A stretch of DNA of 64,000 bases, from NCBI GenBank assembly GCA_002418835.1, contig DIEX01000034.1, forward strand, positions 158,182 through 222,181, read 5' to 3'. A program made the position numbers and the translations under genes. This stretch comes from Spirochaetia bacterium UBA5763. GTDB lineage: Bacteria; Spirochaetota; UBA4802; UBA5550. The notes below the pieces were generated by a model. The model was not told the origin of the DNA and made no database searches. It saw nothing but the letters and a program-made list of their open reading frames with translations. Position 1 is the stretch's first letter; every line of letters begins with the position of its first letter. Below, piece by piece: positions 19,701 through 26,399 of this stretch.

Positions 19701-20070
19701 GAAAGAGATTGTTTCCATTTTTGATTCATCAGCCCCTGTGAGATATAAAGTTGATGTACAGGACTTTACAATCGGAAGCCAGATGCTTTCAACATTGGGA
19801 ATAATTGTTACAGAGCTGATTACTAACACCATGAAGTATGCCTTTACCGGGAGCAGCGAGGGTTTAATTGAACTGCGGCTTACACGCGAAAATGGTGTGG
19901 CGATACTGCTATACAGAGATAACGGCAAAGGCCTCCCTGAATCTGAAACATTTGAAAATTCAAAGGGTTTCGGCATGCAGCTTATTAGTATGCTGGTGGA
20001 GCAGATAGGGGGAACAGCTGAGATAATCAGGGGCGGGGGTACGGCTTTTATTATAAGGTTTCAGGTGTGA
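16723..20070 (+). CDS. Receiver-multi-PAS-GAF histidine kinase (HisKA_2)
   Basis: A soluble kinase of about 1115 residues that begins with a receiver (acidic pair in LLVEDEP, Asp in LVLMDIDLG, Lys in ILKNAG). Four PAS domains follow (about 132-250, 250-365, 375-490, 500-615), then GAF (about 630-780), a fifth PAS (790-905), a HisKA_2 domain with EAHHRIKNNMNTVYG near residue 925, and HATPase with TELITNTMKYAF. The ATG at 16723 is preferred because the receiver starts there; a TTG at 16621 would add a membrane-like leader. An N-terminal receiver suggests that this kinase is itself the target of another kinase. Confidence 0.9.
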   Translation: MTDKDRKTILLVEDEPMNAVLAKTILRKYGYHVISASSGEKAVSAVDSEAGIDLVLMDIDLGRGIDGTEAAEQILEKHDIPVVFLSSHTEPEIVEKTERITSYGYILKNAGETVLIASLKMAFRLYETEKKYRLITENTSDGIFVLENGIVTYVSPAYEKISGYTASEMSGITEAEMINNIHPDDREGVAAVIASAKEKRKTNLTYRCRAKNKSGEYIWREDNASFIYNEKEEMARIYIIARDITERKNAEEHMRRLSEMVDSTPASITVHDGSGNFLYANRRTYELHGYDKEEFMSTKLNMIDHPESTALFNKRVKEIEEKGEASFEVRHYKKDGTSFPLEVTAKKFNWGGIPAILSIATDITEKKGVRKAMMKALRRFNALLDNSPNLIALFDADGRYVEVSESMAGLCGMTTEDMRGKSFVELLEPAVADDFMQTVASLREIKEPLLKLDIINFNGTDRIFESKLFPVMVEDDGTEIFGSISEDVTDRMHTEKSLLESQERFRALHNASFGGIAIHDKGLILECNQGLSEMTGYSADELIGMDGLLLIAEKSRGEVRGNILSGYEKPYEVYGLKKNGEEYPLRLEARNVPYKGKTVRTVEFRDITDQKRIESEIRRENEINAALFRASQQVLKSEDFIHTARHVFDAICLLTGAVSGYVALLNDAGDENELLFLESGGYNCTVDPSLPMPVRGLRGEAYHTGRPVYHNDFAGSEWVRFMPEGHAPLVNVLFAPLVIDGKARGLIGVANKPSPFNEEDAKLSEVFAGLAAIALNNSRLLELTEQSEQKFWRLFESANDSIFVHGVMDDGKPGLFYEVNERACINLQYSREELLNLTVMDIAPEEVWEDAVMLTKKLMENRKLTFESKQKRKDGTVFPVEVSSSIFEQQGRMMTLSHARDITERKESDEKIRNLLKEKEVILKEAHHRIKNNMNTVYGLLYLQADTQDDPVCRNILIDAASRVQSMMLLYDKLYRSDSHQELNISHYLGQLVKEIVSIFDSSAPVRYKVDVQDFTIGSQMLSTLGIIVTELITNTMKYAFTGSSEGLIELRLTRENGVAILLYRDNGKGLPESETFENSKGFGMQLISMLVEQIGGTAEIIRGGGTAFIIRFQV

Positions 20071-20154
20071 GGTTAATTTATTTTTCATTTAATAGTATTT
20101 TAGTAATTAATTCTGGTTATATTTTAAAAAATGTACTTTTTGCGCGGAAAGAAT

Positions 20155-22947
20155 ATGAATCCCGAAAGAAAAAGAAAAATTCTCCTGGTCGAAGATGATC
20201 CTGTAACCGCAGCTACTACATCTGTTATGCTTAAGTATAACGGTTATGATGTGGTCTCAGTTGCCAGCGGGAACAGGGCAATTGACAGCATCACAAATGA
20301 CTCTTCTATTGAACTTATACTTATGGATATAGACCTGGGCCCCGGAATGAGCGGCCCTGATGCTGCAAGGGAGATCCTTAAAACTAATGACATCCCAATT
20401 GTATTCCTGACATCACATTCAGAACGTGAGATGGTTTACAAGGTAAGGGCTATAACCAGGTACGGGTATGTGATTAAAAATTCCGGCGATTTTGTTCTCC
20501 TGACATCAATAGAAATGGCTTTTGAACTTTTTGAATCTCATGCAAAACTTAAGAGAACCTCAGAACAGCTTGCTGAGAGTGAGCAGAGTATAAGACGCAA
20601 ACTTGACAGTATTCTTATGCCTGCACCGGATTTAGCAGATATTGGACTTGCTGATTTGATTGATGTAGATGCCCTTCAATCGGTCATGGATAAATTCTAT
20701 CTCTTAACAGGCATTGCAGTGGGGATAGCAATAGTTGATCTGAAGGGGAGAGTCATTATTGAATCAGGATGGCAGGATATATGTACAAAATTTCATCGGG
20801 TTCATCCTGAGACTTCACAATATTGTATTGAAAGTGATACAATTCTTTCTTCTGGTGTCGAGGAGGGGGAGTATAAGGTTTATAAATGCAAAAATAATTT
20901 ATGTGATATAGCTACCCCCATCATGATTGACGGGCGGCACATGGGGAATTTATTTTTAGGGCAGTTCTTTTTTGAAGATGATATTCCGGATGAAGAATTT
21001 TTCAGAGCCCGCGCAAAAATTTACGGATTTGATGAGGGGGATTATCTTGATTCTTTCAATCGAATTCCGCGTCTGAGTCGTGATACTGTTTATAGTTTAA
21101 TGGATTATTATACCGGACTTGCGGGGCTTGTGAAAAAACTTACTTACGGTAATCTGAAGCTTGCGAGGGCTCTCCATGAGCGCGACAGAACATATGAAAA
21201 TCTGCAGAAGAAGGATTCCCTGCTGAGAATAATCTCAGATAATATGACAGACCTTATATTCATAATCGATGCAAAAGGGATATATGAATATGTGTCACCG
21301 TCATTTAAAAGGATACTGGGATACTGCCCGTCTGATCTTGAAGGAAAATATTGTTTTGAATATGTCCATGCTGATGATCTTGAAGCAATAAAATCTGCTA
21401 TTGATGTTTTATTCAATACAGGAGCTGTAATGGTTGAATCGAGATATAGAGATCAAAATGGTAATTATGCCTGGTATGAAACATCTGCTAACGTTATCCG
21501 TGGTACAGCGGGAAATATAACAGGTGCGGTTGTCGCAGGGAGAGACATCAGCGAGCGCAGGGAGGCCGCTCATAAACTGGAGCAGAGTGATAAGCGGTAT
21601 AAACTTTTAATTGAGAAAAGCCCTCTGTCAATCTTTCTTATAAGAGAGGGGAGATATATATATTCAAATCCTGCTGCGGCTTCAAGGCTCGGATACAGCT
21701 CTCCGGAGGAAATGGTTGGCCTGGATGTGGAGAGTACAATAAGTCCTGAGAATAGTGAACTCATCAGGGCGAGGCTCAGAAATGCTGAGAATGGTAATTC
21801 CAATGAAAAGATTGAACTCTATCTTCTGAAGAAAGACGGCTCTCCGCTTATTACAGAATCCCTTTCATTGCCGATAACTCTTGATGACGGGCCTGCAATA
21901 CTTGTTATTGGTAATGATGTTACCCGTGAGCGGCGCATGCAGATGGAAATTGAACGCAATGAAGAGAAATACCGCACAATCGCTGACTTTACGTATGACT
22001 GGGAGTTCTGGATTGGAAATGATGGTTCAATAAAATATATCTCCCCTTCATGCCTTGAAATATCCGGGTATTCTGCGGAAACATTTATTAATAATCCGTC
22101 ATTACTGTCAGATATAGTCTTTCAGGAGGATAAGGGGATACAGTGTTTTGAATCAGACGGTGTGTTCGAATACCCTGCCTCAAGCAGCGCTGAATATAGA
22201 ATCCGTACAAAAAGCGGTGAGACGAAATGGATTGCCCATGTCTGCCGGGCTGTTTATGACCGTAACGGAAAATTTGCCGGACGAAGAATAAGTAACAGGG
22301 ATGTGACTGAGAAGAAAAAAGCTGAAATGGAGATTCAGAGTCTTCTTGAACAGAAGGAGATGCTTCTCCGTGAAGTACATCATAGAATTAAGAACAACAT
22401 GAACACAATCGCCGGCCTGCTTAAATTACAGTCACTCTCCATCGAGGAGCCATCTGCTATAGAAGCACTGAATGATGCCAGGGGGCGGGTACAGAACATG
22501 ATGCTTATTTATGACAGGCTGTACAGGTCCGCTGATTATAAGAATCTGAATGTGAAGGATTATTTTGAAAGTCTGGTGAACGAAATAGTAAAACTCTTCC
22601 CGAATTACGGGAGTGTAAATGTTGTAAAGAATATCGGCGATTTTAAACTGGATTCAAAAATCCTTTTTACAATGGGTATAATGATAAATGAACTTATAAC
22701 AAACGCCTTTAAATATGCTTTTGAAGGTGTGGATAATCCGGAGCTGGTTTTCTCTCTCGCTTTTAATGACGGACGGATTGTTTTTACTGTTAAGGATAAC
22801 GGTTCAGGTTTGCCTGAGGGAGTCAAAAAAGGAAACAGGAACGGTTTCGGGCTTAATCTTGTTTCTTCTCTTGCTGAACAGCTTGAAGGGGAGATGAATT
22901 TCGGTGAGTGTGACGGGACTGAAATTACAGTTGCATTTATGCTGTAA
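20155..22947 (+). CDS. Receiver-PocR-PAS histidine kinase (HisKA_2)
   Basis: A soluble kinase of about 930 residues. A receiver (LLVEDDP, LILMDIDLGPG, VIKNSG) is followed by a PocR-type sensory domain at about 155-340, recognisable by LIDVDALQSVMDKFY, the Cys-containing segments around FHRVHPETSQYC and CKNNLCDIATP, and GQFFFEDD. Three PAS domains (about 345-460, 475-590, 600-715), HisKA_2 (REVHHRIKNNMNTIAG) and HATPase (NELITNAFKYAF, DNGSGLPE) complete it. PocR domains are linked to small hydrocarbon-derivative sensing in propanediol regulators; the ligand here is unknown. ATG at 20155 after GCGGAAAGA is chosen over 20131. It converges on cheD. Confidence 0.9.
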   Translation: MNPERKRKILLVEDDPVTAATTSVMLKYNGYDVVSVASGNRAIDSITNDSSIELILMDIDLGPGMSGPDAAREILKTNDIPIVFLTSHSEREMVYKVRAITRYGYVIKNSGDFVLLTSIEMAFELFESHAKLKRTSEQLAESEQSIRRKLDSILMPAPDLADIGLADLIDVDALQSVMDKFYLLTGIAVGIAIVDLKGRVIIESGWQDICTKFHRVHPETSQYCIESDTILSSGVEEGEYKVYKCKNNLCDIATPIMIDGRHMGNLFLGQFFFEDDIPDEEFFRARAKIYGFDEGDYLDSFNRIPRLSRDTVYSLMDYYTGLAGLVKKLTYGNLKLARALHERDRTYENLQKKDSLLRIISDNMTDLIFIIDAKGIYEYVSPSFKRILGYCPSDLEGKYCFEYVHADDLEAIKSAIDVLFNTGAVMVESRYRDQNGNYAWYETSANVIRGTAGNITGAVVAGRDISERREAAHKLEQSDKRYKLLIEKSPLSIFLIREGRYIYSNPAAASRLGYSSPEEMVGLDVESTISPENSELIRARLRNAENGNSNEKIELYLLKKDGSPLITESLSLPITLDDGPAILVIGNDVTRERRMQMEIERNEEKYRTIADFTYDWEFWIGNDGSIKYISPSCLEISGYSAETFINNPSLLSDIVFQEDKGIQCFESDGVFEYPASSSAEYRIRTKSGETKWIAHVCRAVYDRNGKFAGRRISNRDVTEKKKAEMEIQSLLEQKEMLLREVHHRIKNNMNTIAGLLKLQSLSIEEPSAIEALNDARGRVQNMMLIYDRLYRSADYKNLNVKDYFESLVNEIVKLFPNYGSVNVVKNIGDFKLDSKILFTMGIMINELITNAFKYAFEGVDNPELVFSLAFNDGRIVFTVKDNGSGLPEGVKKGNRNGFGLNLVSSLAEQLEGEMNFGECDGTEITVAFML

Positions 22948-22960
22948 CTGATGAATAAAT

Positions 22961-23512
22961 TCAGTCAAAGAACATACAGTTGCCGGTTTTCTTAATGCGT
23001 TTTTCAATCTCCACTCTTTTCAGTTTCAGATTTTCAAATTCCTCCATTGCATCTGATATTTTAATCTTCTGCATAAGGACATCCCCGGTGCCTGTATAAA
23101 ACTGAATTTTCCTTGGATGGGAGCCTCCGAAATTGTAATTAATAATAGGTATCCTTTCGGTTATAAGAAAATCTATAACCATTTCAATATTCTTTAATCC
23201 CATGGCCATCTCCTGTTTCAGAAAAGGGTATATTTGCGCCCCTCCGAAAACTTTTGCTTTAAGCCTGTACCTGTCAGCCCCTAATTTCATCATCTGGTTT
23301 ATAAGAAGCTCCATGGCATTTATTGCGTATCTTGCATCACCGGGAACAGTTTCACCTGTATTTTGTCCGGGCAGCAGAATATGGTTCATACCTCCGGTTC
23401 TGCTGGAGGGTTCATAAAGACATACAGCTACACATGGTCCGAGGATTGTAGTGATAACCGCAGGCTCTGAAGATGAGTAGTATTCACCGATATGTATATT
23501 TATTCTTTTCAT
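22961..23512 (-). CDS. cheD: Chemoreceptor glutamine deamidase CheD
   Basis: A 183-residue CheD. The catalytic Cys lies in TILGPCVAVCLY and the His in GGMNHILLPG, followed by DARYAINAMELLI and VFGGA, all family signatures. CheD deamidates Gln residues on chemoreceptors and can exchange with CheC. No CheC is present in this window, so it presumably acts on the three MCPs encoded nearby. It is on the opposite strand to the main chemosensory operon. The last 40 residues are more basic than in many CheD proteins. Confidence 0.93.
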   Translation of the reverse strand: MKRINIHIGEYYSSSEPAVITTILGPCVAVCLYEPSSRTGGMNHILLPGQNTGETVPGDARYAINAMELLINQMMKLGADRYRLKAKVFGGAQIYPFLKQEMAMGLKNIEMVIDFLITERIPIINYNFGGSHPRKIQFYTGTGDVLMQKIKISDAMEEFENLKLKRVEIEKRIKKTGNCMFFD

Positions 23513-23645
23513 ATTATCCGGCTTTGCCGGTTCAGTTATATTATATCAAGGCAGGGGTTGCATACCCTCTTCAACGTCCTGCTGAAAAACAATGCCATCA
23601 CATAACAGCATGTTTTAAATATAAAGCAATTTATCATAAAAAGGG

Positions 23646-23713
23646 ATAACACGTTAGTGTTAGATTTTTTAGCACATCCATGTCATTGACTGTATTATTC
23701 CATAGAGTAAATT
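23646..23713 (+). promoter_or_regulatory. Palindrome and candidate promoter of the orphan NarL-type regulator
   Basis: ATAACAC-GTTA-GTGTTAG at 23646-23663 has six perfect arm bases on each side. Downstream, TTGACT (23686-23691) and TAAATT (23708-23713) are 16 bases apart and make a plausible sigma-70-type promoter. The palindrome would then sit near -65, suiting activation or autoregulation. Confidence 0.45.
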
Positions 23714-23738
23714 ATTAAAACAAATTATAAGGACTGCT

Positions 23739-24401
23739 ATGGAAAAAGTTGTTATTGTTGATGATCACCCTGTTGTTCTTAAGAGTCTGCGCTCCATTTT
23801 CATGGGACAGGGGGGGTATGTGGTTACGGGTGAAGCTGTGAATATCGTTGATGCGATGATCATCCTCAGAGAGGATCTCCCCGATATTCTTGTAGTTGAT
23901 GTTGAACTGGGGTGCGGATTAAGCGGGATTGAGCTGGTCAGGAGAGTGCGGGAGGGTTTCCCCGTGATAAAGATTCTTGTAATGTCCCTGGATGACGGTT
24001 CACTTTATGCTGAACGTGCCATCAGAGCAGGAGCCAGGGGGTTTATATCCAAGATTGATGTAATGGATAATATTTTTACAGCTTTAGAAACTATCAAACA
24101 AGGCGGGATATACCTGAGCAGCGAGGTATGTTCCATAATTGCTTGTAACCATTTCAGGGATTATATAAAGCCATTGAAGGGACAGGACGTTTTCGGGCTC
24201 ACTGATCGCGAACTTGAAGTTTTTCAGCTTATAGGGCGGGGATATAAAAGAGAAGAGATAGCAGCAAAACTGAATATAAGCGTAAGTACTCTTGAAGTCC
24301 ATAGAAGAAAAATCAGGATAAAACTAAATATCCCGGATGCCTCAGCACTTACTAAGGCTGCGATACAACATGAAGCTCATAGGTTCAACATCGAGCCATG
24401 A
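23739..24401 (+). CDS. NarL/FixJ-family response regulator
   Basis: A 220-residue transcription factor. The receiver (VDDHP, Asp in LVVDVELGCG, MSLDDG, ISKID) is followed by a LuxR-type helix-turn-helix at about 150-215 (LTDRELEVFQLIGRGYKREEIA, split here only by the helix turn; recognition region VSTLEVHRRKIR). No HisKA_3 kinase is adjacent, so its phosphodonor is unclear; the PocR kinase upstream is a candidate. Copies of the ATAACAC palindrome lie both before this gene and between it and the chemosensory operon, which makes it the best candidate to bind them. Confidence 0.92.
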   Translation: MEKVVIVDDHPVVLKSLRSIFMGQGGYVVTGEAVNIVDAMIILREDLPDILVVDVELGCGLSGIELVRRVREGFPVIKILVMSLDDGSLYAERAIRAGARGFISKIDVMDNIFTALETIKQGGIYLSSEVCSIIACNHFRDYIKPLKGQDVFGLTDRELEVFQLIGRGYKREEIAAKLNISVSTLEVHRRKIRIKLNIPDASALTKAAIQHEAHRFNIEP

Positions 24402-24456
24402 TATAGAGACTCCAAATTATTATTCCGGGTTTCCTTAAACCACTGTATTATCCTCC

Positions 24457-24519
24457 ATCACACGAACGTGTTACCTCTCTGTTCCAAACGTGTTACCTTG
24501 AATAACATTTTGGTGTTAT
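24457..24519 (+). promoter_or_regulatory. Cluster of ATAACAC-type palindromes before the chemosensory operon
   Basis: ATAACAT-TTTG-GTGTTAT (24502-24519) and ATCACAC-GAAC-GTGTTAC (24457-24474) each have one or two arm mismatches. A GTGTTAC half-site lies at 24490-24496. The full sites are 45 bases apart. TATAGT (24531) or TAATAT (24541) could be the -10; with the second, the near site would be centred at about -42, typical of an activator that replaces the -35. Confidence 0.5.
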
Positions 24520-24592
24520 TTACGATTCTTTATAGTTCTGTAATATTTATACAAGTCATGTACCGCTTATTTCATGGGGAGATGTTATCAGT

Positions 24593-25081
24593 ATGAATAT
24601 GCAGAATAAAGACACAGCAAAGAAAGAGGATCTGGTAAAACGACAGTATGTCACCTTTTTAATCGGTGACGAAAACTTCGGTATAGACGTGGCCAGGGCA
24701 CAGGAGGTGCTTAACCTCACCACAATTACAAAAGTACCGAACACCATGAAGTTCATGAAAGGGGTCATTGACCTTCGCAGTAGAATTATCCCGCTCATCG
24801 ACATGCGTATAAAGTTTAATATTGAAGAACGCCCTTATGATAAAAATACTGTAATTATAATAGCGAGGATAAAAGGCGTGCTACTGGGTCTCATAGTTGA
24901 TTCAGTCCTTGATGTTATAAGCATGACTCTTGAGGATATTCAGGACACGCCGCATTTTACAAGCGAAGTGGGGAGAGACGCCGTGGCCGGCATCGGACGC
25001 ACTCCCAAGGGACTTGTCATAGTCCTTGATGCAGACAGACTCTTCACTGATGACGAGATTAATACTATACAGGGGAAGTAA
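24593..25081 (+). CDS. cheW: CheW adaptor protein
   Basis: A 162-residue CheW with VTFLIGDENFGID, KVPNTMKFMKGVIDLRS and LIVDSVLDV, the hallmarks of the receptor-kinase coupling fold. It is the first gene of a long chemosensory operon on the plus strand, ahead of a short cheR (6-base gap). Two more CheW genes are in the window (30713, 50914), which suggests different receptor arrays or array compositions. GGGGAG precedes the ATG at somewhat long spacing. Confidence 0.93.
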   Translation: MNMQNKDTAKKEDLVKRQYVTFLIGDENFGIDVARAQEVLNLTTITKVPNTMKFMKGVIDLRSRIIPLIDMRIKFNIEERPYDKNTVIIIARIKGVLLGLIVDSVLDVISMTLEDIQDTPHFTSEVGRDAVAGIGRTPKGLVIVLDADRLFTDDEINTIQGK

Positions 25082-25087
25082 AGAGAA

Positions 25088-25690
25088 ATGGCATTCACCT
25101 ATTTTTTCCGGGATATGCAGACACTTGAGATGATCAGGGATTACGCGCTTCCTGCTCTCCGCACAAAGAGATATATAAATGTGTGGGATGCAGGGTGTGC
25201 CATGGGCCCTGAGCCTTATTCTCTTGCCATTATACTTCGCGAGAACATGGGGAACATGATCTTCAGAAATGTGAAGATCTACGCAACAGACATTGACGGA
25301 AGCAATCTTTTTCAGAAGATAATTGAATCCGGTGAATATCCCAGAGAGCAATTAGACAGGATACCTTCTGATATCTTCAACAGATATTTTGCAAGAGTCG
25401 GTGAGACAGATAATTACAGAATATCTCAAGACCTGATCAAATGTATGAATTATAAAAAACATGACCTCCTCTCGCTACAGCCTGTGAAAAGCGATTTCAG
25501 CCTTATATTATGCAAGAATGTACTTCTTCATTTTAACCATGAAGAGAGGGTCAATGTAATAAAGATGTTCCATGAGAACCTTCTTGAGGGGGGGTATTTT
25601 GTAACTGAACAGACACAGAAGATGCCTGCGGAGCTTGATGGTTATTTTGAGCAGGTTGTGCCCAATGCACAGGTGTTCAGGAAGATGTGA
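25088..25690 (+). CDS. Short CheR-like methyltransferase lacking the N-terminal domain
   Basis: A 200-residue protein matching only the SAM-binding part of CheR: WDAGCAMGPEPYSLA (SAM site), YATDIDGS, ARVGETDNYRIS, and LILCKNVLLHF in place of the usual FCRNVLIYF. The N-terminal helical substrate-binding domain of CheR, present in the second copy at 28715-29587, is missing. It probably methylates receptors or another Glu-bearing target with different docking, or acts as a SAM-binding accessory. It lies between cheW and a metallo-beta-lactamase gene, overlapping the latter at TGATG. Confidence 0.85.
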   Translation: MAFTYFFRDMQTLEMIRDYALPALRTKRYINVWDAGCAMGPEPYSLAIILRENMGNMIFRNVKIYATDIDGSNLFQKIIESGEYPREQLDRIPSDIFNRYFARVGETDNYRISQDLIKCMNYKKHDLLSLQPVKSDFSLILCKNVLLHFNHEERVNVIKMFHENLLEGGYFVTEQTQKMPAELDGYFEQVVPNAQVFRKM

Positions 25691-26307
25691 TGAGAGAGAA
25701 TGATGTGAAGATATATAACCTTACTGAGAGAAGTAAAATTTATACTTCTAATGTGTACCTGGTGACAGGGACCTGGAACACACTTGATGATGTGAATGCC
25801 CTTGTTGATGCAGGGCGTGATCTTTCAATTCTTGAGATGATTTTTGATATACCCACAGGCGTAGGGAAGAGGCAGGTTGATACGGTTGTTCTTACTCACA
25901 ATCATTATGATCATACATCAATGCTCCCTAATGTCAAGAAGGTGTTCGGTTCAAAGGCGTATGCCTATTCAAAGTCAATTGAAGGGATCGACCGTATACT
26001 GAAAGATGGTGACATGATAAAACTTGGAGATCGGGGATTTGAAGTCATTCATGCACCGGGTCATAGCACTGATTCAATCTGTCTCTATAACAGGGATGAA
26101 GGTGTCCTTTTTTCGGGCGATACACCGTTGTCACTACGCACACCTGATTCAACATATGAATCAGGTTATATAAAGGCGCTGGAACGGCTTTGCAGAAAAA
26201 CAATCCGTGTGATTTACCCGGGCCACGGTGCACCTGTCACAGAAAGATGCAGCGAAATGCTTAGGGAGTCACTGAAAGTAATAAGGCAGGGAATGAATTT
26301 AAATTGA
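25690..26307 (+). CDS. Metallo-beta-lactamase-fold hydrolase
   Basis: About 205 residues with the binuclear metal motif THNHYDHT, APGHSTD, FSGDTP and YPGHGAP, giving all expected His/Asp ligands. The class resembles glyoxalase II-like or MBL-fold sensors; the substrate is unknown. It is translationally coupled to the short cheR (stop and ATG share a base; an upstream GTG at 25687 is also in frame) and is followed by the mcp gene, so it is part of the chemosensory operon. MBL-fold proteins in chemoreceptor clusters can act as O2 or metal-linked sensors, but that is inference here. Confidence 0.85.
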   Translation: MRENDVKIYNLTERSKIYTSNVYLVTGTWNTLDDVNALVDAGRDLSILEMIFDIPTGVGKRQVDTVVLTHNHYDHTSMLPNVKKVFGSKAYAYSKSIEGIDRILKDGDMIKLGDRGFEVIHAPGHSTDSICLYNRDEGVLFSGDTPLSLRTPDSTYESGYIKALERLCRKTIRVIYPGHGAPVTERCSEMLRESLKVIRQGMNLN

Positions 26308-26330
26308 TCAAGGAATCTATCTCTTCTACT

Positions 26331-26354
26331 CCCCCTCTCCTTGAGGAGAGGGGG
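26331..26354. repeat. Strong GC hairpin, dispersed-repeat type
   Basis: CCCCCTCTCC-TTGA-GGAGAGGGGG is a perfect 10-bp stem in the gap between the MBL and mcp genes and is followed by CCGGGGGGTGAGG. The same kind of sequence is a common dispersed repeat in many genomes. There is no T-run, so it may attenuate or protect mRNA rather than terminate it. Confidence 0.55.
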
Positions 26355-26399
26355 CCGGGGGGTGAGGTCTGATGAATATAGCGTGTGAAGGAGGATGTA

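Noticed and set aside
26331..26354. Intrinsic terminator between the MBL and mcp genes
   Set aside because: The stem is strong but followed by G-rich sequence, not a T-run, and the surrounding genes appear to form one operon. It is listed as a dispersed repeat instead.
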